Shown here: positions 44,333 through 53,126 of the stretch, one piece after another
Numbering within the stretch: the first letter of the stretch is position 1
How the letters are laid out: every line of letters starts with the position of its first letter
NCBI GenBank assembly: GCA_964652025.1
Contig: CAZYZX010000001.1
Coordinates: forward strand, 62,001 to 126,000
DNA: 64,000 nt
Source of the DNA: JAEXOD01 sp964652025
GTDB lineage: Bacteria > Bacteroidota > Ignavibacteria > Ignavibacteriales > Melioribacteraceae
Reading direction: 5' to 3'
Made by a program: the position numbers and the translations under genes
Notes under the pieces: generated by a model
The model's input: only the letters and a program-made list of their open reading frames with translations
What the model was told of the DNA's origin: nothing
The model's database searches: none

Positions 44333-46432
44333 TTGTATTATGGATTTGGGGGAATACTGATATTAACATTGATTGTTGCATATTTTGGTTATTCTAATAT
44401 TCAAGAACTTAACTTAGTGATTGAAAACTTTGAATCTGTGGAATTACCAAAGGTTGATGCAATTTCAAAAATAAGAGCACATCAAAATGCAGTATTAGTT
44501 GGTGAAAGAGGATTAATAAACAGAAGAATGATGGACCGTGAATTAAGAGAGGCGCAATATAAATATTATAGCAAAAATCTTGCTGATGCTGAAACAGCAC
44601 TTAATAATTATACAAAACTAGAAAAAAACAGTGCTGAAGAGGCAGAATTTCAAAATTTCTTAAAAAAATGGAGTGAATGGAAAGGTGAATCTGGGCTAGT
44701 AGTACAATATAGTAAAGAAAAAGATCAGTTAATTGCTTCTGGCTTATCTTTAGATGATCCCCAAGTTGTAGAAATAGATGCAAAAGCATTTGCTGCTAGT
44801 TTAAATGCAAGAACATCTTTTTTAAGTTGCAATGAAAGCTTGAACAGATTAAATGAGATGATTAATGAAGAAGTTAAATTAGTTTCTAATCAAGCATATG
44901 ATAAAAGCAGCTTTGCTACTAATGGCATTATTTTAATTGGTTTATTTGCAATTATATTAGGTATAGTAATAAGTATTTTTATTTCAAAATATTTAACTAG
45001 TGCGTTGCTTAATGTAAAGAATATGGTTGGTTTAATGTCATTAGGACAGTTAAATATGAGATTAAATTCCCAGATAAAAGATGAACTTGGTGATATGGGG
45101 CGCGCATTGGATGATTTTGTTGATAAGTTACAAAAATATGTTTTAGGTGCTCTAAACCAATTAAGTAGAGGAGATTTTAGTGCACATATACCACCACAAA
45201 GTGATAAGGATGAAATAGCTCCAGTAGTTAATCAAACGGTAGAAGAAATAAAAGGTGTGGTAGAAGAGATAAAAGAGTTAGTAGCGAAAGCAACCGAAGG
45301 AAAGTTAGATACAAGAGGGGATATAAGTAAATTACAAGGAGGCTTTGCCGACATAGTAAAAGGCATAAACAGCTTACTTGATGCAGTAGTAATACCAGTT
45401 CAAGAAGGGAGCAAAGTTTTAGAAGTAATGGCAACCGGTGATTTAACAGTAAGAATGGCAGGAGAATACAAAGGGGACTTTAGAATAATAAAGGATAGCA
45501 TAAACCAGTTAGGAGAAGCGCTAAACGGAGTATTAACAGAGATAACGGAGGCAATACAAGCAACAGCAAGTGCATCAAATCAAATAAGTGCAAGTGCGGA
45601 AGAGATGGCAGCTGGAGCACAAGAGCAGAGCGCACAAGCAAGTGAAGTGGCATCGGCAGTAGAGCAGATGGCAAGCACAATAGTAGAGACAACAAAGAAT
45701 GCAAATGTAGCGGCAGAATCGGCAAAATCTGCAGGAGATATAGCACAAGAAGGAGGCAAGGTAGTTGCGCAAACAGTAGAGGGAATGAACAGAATAGCGG
45801 AAGTAGTGGAAAGCGCAGCAGAGACGGTACAGCAATTAGGTAAGAATAGCGACCAGATAGGTGAAATAGTACAAGTAATAAATGATATAGCAGACCAAAC
45901 AAATTTACTTGCATTAAATGCAGCAATAGAAGCAGCCAGAGCGGGCGAACAAGGTCGCGGCTTTGCGGTAGTGGCAGATGAAGTAAGGAAATTAGCAGAA
46001 AGGACAACAAAAGCTACAAAAGAAATAGCCAACATGATAAAGACAATACAAAAAGACACATACGAAGCAGTAGAAGGGATGCAGAAAGGTAAGCAAGAAG
46101 TTGATACAGGTAAGCAATTAGCAAGCAAGTCTGGCAAATCTATGCAAGAGATAGTAAATGCAACAAACAGGGTGTTAGATGTAATAAACTCTGTAGCAAG
46201 TGCAAGTGAAGAGCAAAGCAGTGCAGCCGAGCAAATAAGCAAGAGTATAGAATCAATAAACAACGTAACGCATGAATCTGCAACCGGAATACAGCAAATA
46301 GCACGCGCAAGTGAAGACTTAAACAGACTTACCGAAAACTTGCAAGCATTAATTCAGAGATTTAAAATTGAAAATTTTAGTAAAAATAATTATAGTCTTA
46401 AAGGGACAAGAAAAAAATTACTTGGTAATTAA
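44333..46432 (+). CDS. Methyl-accepting chemotaxis protein (N-terminus disrupted by in-frame stop)
   Basis: 699 residues from the first possible start after the TAA (TTG 44333). Order: membrane helix, four-helix-bundle sensor with R-A-H-Q-N-A-V-L-V-G-E-R, second membrane helix (about 195-217), HAMP units (the first ending D-E-L-G-D-M-G-R-A, then one or more further HAMP-like segments up to about 390), and a long cytoplasmic coiled coil with the conserved hairpin tip N-L-L-A-L-N-A-A-I-E-A-A-R-A-G-E. It would sense an extracytoplasmic signal and control CheA through CheW, encoded next. No CheR-tethering pentapeptide is seen at the C-terminus. The domain structure is otherwise intact with no further stop. 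Starting at TTG would remove the positively charged residues before the first helix. Confidence 0.85.
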   Translation: MYYGFGGILILTLIVAYFGYSNIQELNLVIENFESVELPKVDAISKIRAHQNAVLVGERGLINRRMMDRELREAQYKYYSKNLADAETALNNYTKLEKNSAEEAEFQNFLKKWSEWKGESGLVVQYSKEKDQLIASGLSLDDPQVVEIDAKAFAASLNARTSFLSCNESLNRLNEMINEEVKLVSNQAYDKSSFATNGIILIGLFAIILGIVISIFISKYLTSALLNVKNMVGLMSLGQLNMRLNSQIKDELGDMGRALDDFVDKLQKYVLGALNQLSRGDFSAHIPPQSDKDEIAPVVNQTVEEIKGVVEEIKELVAKATEGKLDTRGDISKLQGGFADIVKGINSLLDAVVIPVQEGSKVLEVMATGDLTVRMAGEYKGDFRIIKDSINQLGEALNGVLTEITEAIQATASASNQISASAEEMAAGAQEQSAQASEVASAVEQMASTIVETTKNANVAAESAKSAGDIAQEGGKVVAQTVEGMNRIAEVVESAAETVQQLGKNSDQIGEIVQVINDIADQTNLLALNAAIEAARAGEQGRGFAVVADEVRKLAERTTKATKEIANMIKTIQKDTYEAVEGMQKGKQEVDTGKQLASKSGKSMQEIVNATNRVLDVINSVASASEEQSSAAEQISKSIESINNVTHESATGIQQIARASEDLNRLTENLQALIQRFKIENFSKNNYSLKGTRKKLLGN

Positions 46433-46477
46433 TTATTAAAATATTATATTTATGAAAAAATTATTAAAAAAAACGAG

Positions 46478-46966
46478 ATGACTATGAGAGAACAAGACGA
46501 AAAAAAAGGCGATTTAAATGAGCTTTTACAGCTTGTTAGCTTTAAAATTGGTGAAGAAGAATTTGGAATTGATATTTTAAAGGTTCAAGAAATTAACAGG
46601 ATGATGCAGATTACAAAAGTTCCAAATTCACCAGATTTTATTGATGGTGTAGTTAACCTACGTGGCAGAATAATACCTGTTATTGACTTACGAACAAGAC
46701 TTAATATGCCTCGTATTGACCATGATAATAGAACAAGAATTATTGTTGTAGATTTAAATGGTGTTACAGTTGGTTTTATTGTTGATGAAGTTAGCGAAGT
46801 ATTGAGAATACCAAAAAGCATTACAGAGCCACCACCAGCAATGGTTGCAGGTATAGACTCTGATTATATAACTGCTGTGGGCAAACTTGAAGATAGGTTA
46901 CTTATATTGTTAGATTTAGAAAAGATATTTTCAGTTGATGAATCTAATAGATTACGTTCAATGTAA
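46478..46966 (+). CDS. cheW: Chemotaxis coupling protein CheW
   Basis: A 162-residue CheW: L-V-S-F-K-I-G-E-E-E-F-G-I-D-I-L-K-V-Q-E-I, then V-N-L-R-G-R-I-I-P-V-I-D-L-R and G-F-I-V-D-E-V-S-E-V. It bridges receptors and CheA in the chemosensory array. Two ATGs two codons apart (46478, 46484) are possible; the second is better spaced from a weak GAG. It lies 45 nt after the receptor gene and ends at a strong terminator, so the pair is probably co-transcribed. No other che gene is in the window. Confidence 0.95.
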   Translation: MTMREQDEKKGDLNELLQLVSFKIGEEEFGIDILKVQEINRMMQITKVPNSPDFIDGVVNLRGRIIPVIDLRTRLNMPRIDHDNRTRIIVVDLNGVTVGFIVDEVSEVLRIPKSITEPPPAMVAGIDSDYITAVGKLEDRLLILLDLEKIFSVDESNRLRSM

Positions 46967-46985
46967 TTATAGTATAGTTAAAAAT

Positions 46986-47016
46986 AAAAACCCCCTTTTA
47001 ATAGGGGGTTTTTTTT
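46986..47016. terminator. Bidirectional terminator
   Basis: AAAAACCCCCT and AGGGGGTTTTT form an 11-bp stem with a 6-nt loop and a T run. It serves cheW (+) and the convergent ugd (-). Confidence 0.93.
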
Positions 47017-47038
47017 ATGATAAATATTATCTATCAAA

Positions 47039-48367
47039 TTAGTTTATAACTGCTTTTCTACCAATAGAGTAATAAGTAAATTTTAGTTCATTCATTTTAT
47101 CAGGTTCATATATATTTCTACCATCAAAAATTAATTTATTTTTCAAAAGTTCAGTAATTTTATTAAAATCTGGATTTCTAAATTCGTTCCATTCTGTAAG
47201 AATTAGCAAAGCGTCTGCATTTTCTAATGTTTCATACTGATCTTCTTTGTATTCAATTCTATCTTGTAAATAAAATTTTGCATTTTCTAAAGCAGCGGGG
47301 TCATAAGCAGCAACCTTTGCGCCAAGCGAAAGCAATTCGTTTATAATAACTACTGACGGAGCTTCTCGCATATCATCTGTATTTGGTTTAAATGCTAATC
47401 CCCAAACCGCAAATTTTTTATTTTCTATTTGATTATCAAAATGTGCAAGTATTTTAGTAACTAAAACTTTTTTCTGTTCTTTATTAATCTGGTCAACAAG
47501 TTTTAATATGCGTAAAGGTGAATTATTTTCTTCACCCGTTTTAATTAATGCATTAACATCTTTAGGAAAACAAGAGCCACCATAACCAATACCGGGGAAT
47601 AAAAACCTTTTACCAATTCTGTTATCCGTTCCCATTCCTTTTCTAACTAAATCCACATTTGCACCAACTTTTTCGCAAAAGTTAGCAAGCTCGTTCATAA
47701 ATGTAATACGCATAGCCAAGTAAGAATTTGCAGCGTATTTAGTTACTTCAGAACTTTCTGGATTCATTTCAATAATTGGGTTTCCTTGTCTAACAAAAGG
47801 TTCATATAAAGATTTCATAATAGATAAAGCTTTAGGACTTGTTGCACCTATTACTATTCTATCTGGTTTCATAAAATCTTCAACAGCAAATCCTTCGCGC
47901 AAAAATTCTGGGTTAGAAACTACTTCAAAGTTTTTAACTCCATACTTTGATATAATATTAGTAACAGCTTTAGCAGTGCCAACAGGAACAGTACTTTTGT
48001 TAACAATAATCTTAAAATTACTATCATTACTTTTTTTAAGAATTTCTCCAATTTTTTCAGCTATTCCAAACACATATTTTAAGTCGGCAGAGCCATCTTC
48101 ATCTTGTGGAGTGGGTAAACATAAAAATACAATATCAGTATTATTAACAGCGTGTTCTAAATCATCGGTAAAGACTAATCTTTTTTTTGCAATGTTGCGG
48201 TAAAATAAAATATCCAATCCAGGTTCATAAATTGGAATTTCTGCATCTTTTAATTTCTTTAACTTATCGGGGTTATTATCAACACAAATAACTTCGTTGC
48301 CCATTTCAGCAAAACAAGTACCAGAAACTAACCCAACATAACCAGTACCAATAATTGATAACTTCAT
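47039..48367 (-). CDS. ugd: UDP-glucose 6-dehydrogenase
   Basis: A 442-residue enzyme. N-terminal Rossmann motif G-T-G-Y-V-G-L-V-S-G, N-K-S-T-V-P-V-G-T, and the catalytic cysteine C266 within Y-G-G-S-C-F-P-K-D. It oxidises UDP-glucose to UDP-glucuronate, a precursor for acidic polysaccharides. GDP-mannose dehydrogenase has a related sequence, but the text near the active site fits UDP-glucose. Last gene of the galE-rfbC-ugd operon, 12 nt after rfbC, and adjacent to a polysaccharide locus. Confidence 0.93.
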   Translation of the reverse strand: MKLSIIGTGYVGLVSGTCFAEMGNEVICVDNNPDKLKKLKDAEIPIYEPGLDILFYRNIAKKRLVFTDDLEHAVNNTDIVFLCLPTPQDEDGSADLKYVFGIAEKIGEILKKSNDSNFKIIVNKSTVPVGTAKAVTNIISKYGVKNFEVVSNPEFLREGFAVEDFMKPDRIVIGATSPKALSIMKSLYEPFVRQGNPIIEMNPESSEVTKYAANSYLAMRITFMNELANFCEKVGANVDLVRKGMGTDNRIGKRFLFPGIGYGGSCFPKDVNALIKTGEENNSPLRILKLVDQINKEQKKVLVTKILAHFDNQIENKKFAVWGLAFKPNTDDMREAPSVVIINELLSLGAKVAAYDPAALENAKFYLQDRIEYKEDQYETLENADALLILTEWNEFRNPDFNKITELLKNKLIFDGRNIYEPDKMNELKFTYYSIGRKAVIN

Positions 48368-48379
48368 TTACACTCCTGT

Positions 48380-48928
48380 TTAGTATATAAAATCTTTATT
48401 TATTGCATTAAAATTTGGTGCATTTTTATCTTTATCTGAAACAATAGGATTATTTGAAATCCAATTAATACTTAAATCCTTGTCACAATATAATATACTT
48501 CTTTCGTGTGTTTTACTATAAAAATTAGAACATTTATAATGAAAAATAGCAAAATTGCTTAAAACTTCAAAACCATGAGCAAAACCTTTAGGGATAAGTA
48601 GTTGATGATGATTTTCTTCGGAAAGCTCTACCGCAACGTATTGACCAAAGGTTGGCGAGCCAAATCTAATATCAACAGCAACATCCATCACTTTACCGTA
48701 AATTACTTGGCAAAGTTTATCTTGTGCATATTCTCCAACTTGGTAATGCAATCCTCTTATAGTTCCTTTTTGAGATTTGGATATATTATCTTGTACAAAA
48801 TCGATATTTATACCATTTATTGAGAAACGATTTTTATTATATGATTCAAAAAAATATCCTCGTTCATCATTAAAAACATTAGGTTTTAGAATAAGCAAAC
48901 CTTTAATTTGTGTTTCAATTATTTCCAT
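48380..48928 (-). CDS. rfbC: dTDP-4-dehydrorhamnose 3,5-epimerase
   Basis: A 182-residue cupin epimerase: V-F-N-D-E-R-G-Y-F-F-E-S-Y, G-T-I-R-G-L-H-Y-Q (catalytic His), V-D-I-R-F-G-S-P-T-F-G and P-K-G-F-A-H-G-F. It acts in dTDP-L-rhamnose synthesis. The companions rfbA, rfbB and rfbD are not in this window, so either they lie elsewhere or the enzyme serves a related deoxysugar. Between galE (5 nt) and ugd (12 nt). Confidence 0.93.
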   Translation of the reverse strand: MEIIETQIKGLLILKPNVFNDERGYFFESYNKNRFSINGINIDFVQDNISKSQKGTIRGLHYQVGEYAQDKLCQVIYGKVMDVAVDIRFGSPTFGQYVAVELSEENHHQLLIPKGFAHGFEVLSNFAIFHYKCSNFYSKTHERSILYCDKDLSINWISNNPIVSDKDKNAPNFNAINKDFIY

Positions 48929-48933
48929 ATATC

Positions 48934-49911
48934 TTAATATTTTTGGTTAATATGCCAATTAAAGGCGGAGCTAATTATATCATAAAGTGAATACTTTGGG
49001 CTCCAATTTAAAATTTCTTTAGCTTTTTTGTTATCAGCAACTAAAATATCTGGGTCACCAGGTCGTCTATCAACTACTTTATAGGGAATATCTAACCCAG
49101 TAACTTTTTTTGCAGATTCTATAATTTCTTTAACACTATTTCCGCTACCAGTGCCTAAATTAAAAATATTAGAAGGGTTACCATTTTTAAGATAATTCAA
49201 AGCTTTAATATGAGCATCTGCTAAGTCGTATACGTGAATATAATCTCTAATGCAAGTACCATCAGGTGTGTTATAATCATCGCCAAAAACATTAACTGCT
49301 TGACGTTTTTTTAAAGCTGTAGCCAATACAATAGGGATTAAATGCGGTTCTGGGTCATGGCTTTCTCCAATTTCTGCGGAGAAGTCTGCACCTGCAGCAT
49401 TAAAGTAACGTAAAGCAACATATTTTAGTCCATAAGCTGTATCAAAATCTGCTAAAATTTTTTCTATAAAAAGTTTTGTATAAGCATAGGGGTTAATAGG
49501 TTTAGTGCTTTCATTTTCACTAATAGGGACTTTGGAAGGGTTACCGTAAAGGCTGCAAGTAGAAGAGAAAACAAAATTTTTAACACCTGCTAAATTTGCA
49601 GCTTTAATTAAATTAAAGCTACCTAAAACATTATTTTCATAATATAAAGCTGGATTTTCAACAGACTCTCCAACATAGGCATAAGCTGCAAAATGAACTA
49701 TAGAGTTAATTTGATATTTTTTAAATATATTTTCAGTATCTTGATAATTTTTAAGGTCTACTTTAATAAAAGTAACTTCTTGTGGTATAGATTCAATATG
49801 CCCTCTTGAAAGATTATCAGCAACAATAATTTGATTATAGTTTTCTTTCAGTAGTTTTCTAACAAAATGGCTACCAATATATCCCGCCCCTCCTGTTACT
49901 AAAATACTCAT
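48934..49911 (-). CDS. galE: UDP-glucose 4-epimerase
   Basis: A 325-residue extended short-chain dehydrogenase. It has the NAD motif G-G-A-G-Y-I-G-S-H, S-S-T-C-S-L-Y-G, the catalytic Y142-A-Y-T-K146 and R-Y-F-N-A-A-G-A. It interconverts UDP-glucose and UDP-galactose. It opens the minus-strand sugar-nucleotide operon and supplies galactose donors for the neighbouring glycan locus. Confidence 0.95.
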   Translation of the reverse strand: MSILVTGGAGYIGSHFVRKLLKENYNQIIVADNLSRGHIESIPQEVTFIKVDLKNYQDTENIFKKYQINSIVHFAAYAYVGESVENPALYYENNVLGSFNLIKAANLAGVKNFVFSSTCSLYGNPSKVPISENESTKPINPYAYTKLFIEKILADFDTAYGLKYVALRYFNAAGADFSAEIGESHDPEPHLIPIVLATALKKRQAVNVFGDDYNTPDGTCIRDYIHVYDLADAHIKALNYLKNGNPSNIFNLGTGSGNSVKEIIESAKKVTGLDIPYKVVDRRPGDPDILVADNKKAKEILNWSPKYSLYDIISSAFNWHINQKY

Positions 49912-49973
49912 TAATAATTTCCTTTTAATTGTGTATTTTTAATATTACTTTAAATAAATAAAATTAAATTTTT

Positions 49974-50153
49974 ATGAAAACCCCAATATGTAAAAACTGC
50001 AAACACTTTTATATTACATGGGATCCTAAATTTCCTTATGGATGCAAAGCTTTACAATTCAAATCCAAAGTTTTACCAAGTATTGAAGTACGCAAACATA
50101 GTGGCTTTGAATGTTTAAAGTACGATCCTAAAGAAAATAATAAATTTAAATAG
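49974..50153 (+). CDS. Small four-cysteine protein
   Basis: A 59-residue reading frame with ATG start. It has C6-x2-C9, C24 and C47, likely a metal site, and the conserved-looking text H-F-Y-I-T-W-D-P, F-P-Y-G-C-K-A, K-V-L-P-S-I-E-V and H-S-G-F-E-C-L. From memory, similar small proteins occur in Deltaproteobacteria and elsewhere and are sometimes labelled uracil-DNA glycosylase in error; the family function is unknown to me. Dense spacing of conserved residues and the terminator just downstream support a real gene. No Shine-Dalgarno is visible. Confidence 0.72.
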   Translation: MKTPICKNCKHFYITWDPKFPYGCKALQFKSKVLPSIEVRKHSGFECLKYDPKENNKFK

Positions 50154-50209
50154 TAAGATATAAATATACTTTTATTTTTCAAAATATAAAATAAATGTGT
50201 TTAAAATAA

Positions 50210-50237
50210 AAAAACGCAACTAAAAAGTTGCGTTTTT
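50210..50237. terminator. Bidirectional terminator between the small cysteine protein and tRNA-Arg
   Basis: AAAAACGCAAC and GTTGCGTTTTT form an 11-bp stem with a 6-nt loop. It lies 3 nt beyond the tRNA 3' end and 56 nt after the small ORF. Confidence 0.9.
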
Positions 50238-50240
50238 AAG

Positions 50241-50314
50241 TACACCCGCAGGGATTCGAACCCCGAACCTTCTGATCCGTAGTCAGATGCTCTATCCAAT
50301 TAAGCTACGGGTGC
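50241..50314 (-). tRNA. tRNA-Arg (anticodon ACG)
   Basis: Read on the minus strand the 74-nt sequence folds as a cloverleaf: a 7-bp acceptor (GCACCCG with CGGGTGT, ending in a G-U pair), D-arm TAGC...GAGCA, anticodon stem TCTGA/TCAGA with loop CTACGGA giving ACG at 34-36, and T-arm CGGGG-TTCGAAT-CCCTG. The discriminator is A and CCA is not encoded. A34 would be deaminated to inosine to read CGU, CGC and CGA. From 50315 to 50481 I see only AT-rich spacer. Confidence 0.96.
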
Positions 50315-50481
50315 AAAAATTAAGATTTTAAAAATAACAAAAAAAATTGTTATTTTCAAGTTTATAATTATTTTTTATTCTTAATTTTAATATAATATTT
50401 TGTTTTTATTTGGGTTATTATTAGTTTTTAACTTTTTAATTTTTAATATATAATTTCTTGTAAATTTTATTATAATTTTAT

Positions 50482-52017
50482 ATGTCTAAAGCTACAGTAA
50501 ATATTGTAAAAATCTCATTCTTTTTAACCTTGTTGAATATACTTGGTAAGGGCTTGGGCTTTTTAAGGGAAATGGTTTTAGCGTACTTTTATGGTTTAAA
50601 TTGGGAGTATGATATATTTTTAGTATCTACAACATTATTAGTTATTATAAATTCTACAGTTTATTATCTATCACAAAATTACTTTATTCCATTTTATAAT
50701 AAATTTTTAGAAGATAAAAATAATTCAAATGCTGGGAAATATTTTTTAAGCTACTCGCTATTAATGTTTGTTTTAGGCGGCTTATTAGTTTTATTATTTT
50801 TATTTGCATTTAGAGATGTGATTTTACAAATATTTATAAGTAGCAATAATTATAATAAATTTATTTTAGCAGAAAAAATATATAGTATTTATTTATTTAT
50901 TATTCCTTTTAATGCAGGTTTTTCAATATTAGCGGCATATTACCAAGCGGAGTTTAAATTTATAAAAATAGTTTTATCTCAAATTTTTGTTAATGTTGTT
51001 GTAGTATTGGGTATCATTTTATTTGCTAAAACTTATGGTATTTTAGTTATTGCATATTCAACTTTAATTGCTACTTTTTTACAATTTTTGTTTGTTTTGC
51101 TACCTGTAAAAAAAGATATTATTATAAATAGAAATATTTTAAAGATATTTAATGAAAAATCTAATGTTTTAACTAATGCATTAATTATAACTTTATTAAT
51201 CGAGTTGGTATCTTTGTCTTACTCTTTTATAGATAGATTTTTTTACAGTCAATTAACATCTGGTTCAATTTCTGCATTAAATTATGCATTTAACTTGGTG
51301 TCGCTTCCATTAAATATTTTTTCGTTTGCAGTTTTATCTGTTATGTTTAGCAAATTTTCTTATAACATGGGGCAAAATTTATTAAAAGAAAACGAGTATT
51401 ATTTTTATAAAAACTTAAAGTATATTTTTTTAACAACTATACCTATTGCTATATTGTTTTATATGCATGGTAGTATTGCAATTAGATTTTTATTCGAAAG
51501 GGGGAATTTTTCTTCTGATAATACTTATTTAACTGCTAATATTTTAAAGTATTTTGCTATTGGATTTCCTTTTATAACTGCATTTTCAGTTATTAATAAA
51601 TTGATGTATAGCTACAAATTAATTGGTATTTTACTGGGTATTACAATTATTGCAGCTGTTGTAAAATTATTTACTAGTTTTTTGTTTATTAGTAATTTAT
51701 TGGTAAATGCATTAGCTTTATCAACTTCTGTATCGTTTTTAATAATTTTTATTTTAGGATACATATATATTACTAAAAAATTGAATTTTAAAAATTACAT
51801 TTATGTATTTAAGTATTTTATTATTTACCTTATTTTTTCATTGATTAATATTACAATTTGTTCATCATTAGCTTATTATTTTTTCCCAACTAATCAATTA
51901 ATGTATCACTTGGTTTCTTCAGTTTTATTTATTGTTCTATTTTCTACCGTTACTATTTATAGTGATAGCGAAATTAAAAATTACGTATTAAGATTTTTGA
52001 ATAAATTTAATAAATAA
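50482..52017 (+). CDS. MurJ/MviN-type polysaccharide flippase
   Basis: A 511-residue membrane protein with about 13-14 helices. The N-terminus (L-N-I-L-G-K-G-L-G-F-L-R-E-M-V-L-A-Y-F-Y-G) and F-L-F-E-R-G-N-F-S in the middle are MurJ-like; they differ from typical Wzx. Within a polysaccharide locus it more likely flips a lipid-linked glycan than lipid II, although a lipid II role is not excluded. First gene of a plus-strand run; the stop overlaps the next start (TAATGG). Confidence 0.83.
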   Translation: MSKATVNIVKISFFLTLLNILGKGLGFLREMVLAYFYGLNWEYDIFLVSTTLLVIINSTVYYLSQNYFIPFYNKFLEDKNNSNAGKYFLSYSLLMFVLGGLLVLLFLFAFRDVILQIFISSNNYNKFILAEKIYSIYLFIIPFNAGFSILAAYYQAEFKFIKIVLSQIFVNVVVVLGIILFAKTYGILVIAYSTLIATFLQFLFVLLPVKKDIIINRNILKIFNEKSNVLTNALIITLLIELVSLSYSFIDRFFYSQLTSGSISALNYAFNLVSLPLNIFSFAVLSVMFSKFSYNMGQNLLKENEYYFYKNLKYIFLTTIPIAILFYMHGSIAIRFLFERGNFSSDNTYLTANILKYFAIGFPFITAFSVINKLMYSYKLIGILLGITIIAAVVKLFTSFLFISNLLVNALALSTSVSFLIIFILGYIYITKKLNFKNYIYVFKYFIIYLIFSLINITICSSLAYYFFPTNQLMYHLVSSVLFIVLFSTVTIYSDSEIKNYVLRFLNKFNK

Positions 52018-53126
52018 TGGTTATTACAGAATTAATAGAGAAATTTAAGCCAATTAAAGTTTTAGTAAAATCAATTGTTAATTTTACTTTATTTTTAATT
52101 AAAAAGAAAAATGAATTTTTTTATAAAGATTCACAAAATGTTTTAATCATTTCTCTTCATAAAATTGGTGATACAATTTTTACAATTCCTTCCCTAAAAT
52201 ATTTGCATAAGAAATTTAATAAAGACATAACAATAATTTGTTATAATTACAGTGCGTTTTTGTATAAAAAATTTGTTGATGAAAAGATTAATTTTATAAT
52301 TATCGAAAAACGAGATATAAGGTTTAATAGATTTGTAAAAAAAAGCGCTTTAAAAAGTGTTAAAAACAAAGCATTTAAGTATGTGTTCGATTTAACCGGT
52401 TCTATTACTTCTGTATCGGTTTTAAATAAAATTTATTCTAAACAAAAACATGGTTTTACAGATAATTATTTGTTTACTGCTTATAATTTTTATACGTTAA
52501 AAAAAGAAAGATCACCACTTTGGAGTATGTATTTTGATGTTATAAATTTATTTGATACGAGTGCTAATATAGACCAATATTTTACATTGTATAAGAAGAA
52601 TACAAGCGAAATTAAGATTGCAATTCATCCATTTGCTGGATGGAAAGCCAAAGAGTGGGAATTAGATAAGTTTATAAAACTATATAAAGATTTAATTAAG
52701 AATTTTGAAATTACCTTTATTGTGGATAAAGAAAGATTGACGTCTGAACTTGAGAAAAAATTGAAATTTGAAAGCATTAATTATCTTGTTTCTAATAGTT
52801 TAGAAGATTTATTAATTAAAATAAACAATTATACACTATTTATTGGTAATGATAGTGGACCAATGCACTTAGCAGTTTACTCTGGTATTCCAACTTTTAC
52901 AATTTATGGTCCAACAAATCCACTGTTCCATAAACCTGATGTGCCTTATCATGAAAGTGTAAAAATTACAGTAAGTTGTTCACCAAAAGAAGATGAAAAG
53001 ATGTGTGTTAAATATGGAGGACAAGTAGGTTGCAATTATTTTGAGTGTATTGATAAGCTTTCATACGATTTAGTTTTTAGTAAAATTACTAATTTTATTA
53101 GTTACTTATCGAGTAATAAGGAATGA
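52017..53126 (+). CDS. Glycosyltransferase family 9 (heptosyltransferase-like)
   Basis: A 369-residue GT-B protein. V-L-I-I-S-L-H-K-I-G-D-T-I-F-T-I-P opens the N-terminal domain; I-A-I-H-P-F-A-G-W-K-A-K-E-W and F-I-G-N-D-S-G-P-M-H-L-A and I-Y-G-P-T-N-P build the donor site. Family 9 enzymes transfer heptose or other sugars to LPS cores. Overlaps its neighbours by 1 and 4 nt. Specific donor unknown. Confidence 0.9.
   Translation: MVITELIEKFKPIKVLVKSIVNFTLFLIKKKNEFFYKDSQNVLIISLHKIGDTIFTIPSLKYLHKKFNKDITIICYNYSAFLYKKFVDEKINFIIIEKRDIRFNRFVKKSALKSVKNKAFKYVFDLTGSITSVSVLNKIYSKQKHGFTDNYLFTAYNFYTLKKERSPLWSMYFDVINLFDTSANIDQYFTLYKKNTSEIKIAIHPFAGWKAKEWELDKFIKLYKDLIKNFEITFIVDKERLTSELEKKLKFESINYLVSNSLEDLLIKINNYTLFIGNDSGPMHLAVYSGIPTFTIYGPTNPLFHKPDVPYHESVKITVSCSPKEDEKMCVKYGGQVGCNYFECIDKLSYDLVFSKITNFISYLSSNKE

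Noticed and set aside
45480..46263. Long minus-strand open frames opposite the chemoreceptor signalling domain (up to 227 codons)
   Set aside because: They are explained by the biased codon use and low-complexity composition of the sense gene (few sense codons whose complement is a stop); the products are Leu/Ser/Ala-rich without domain character.
46452..46481. Nine-codon ORF (M-K-K-L-L-K-K-T-R) whose TGA overlaps the cheW ATG
   Set aside because: No ribosome binding site precedes it and A-rich DNA easily gives Lys-rich short frames; probably chance.
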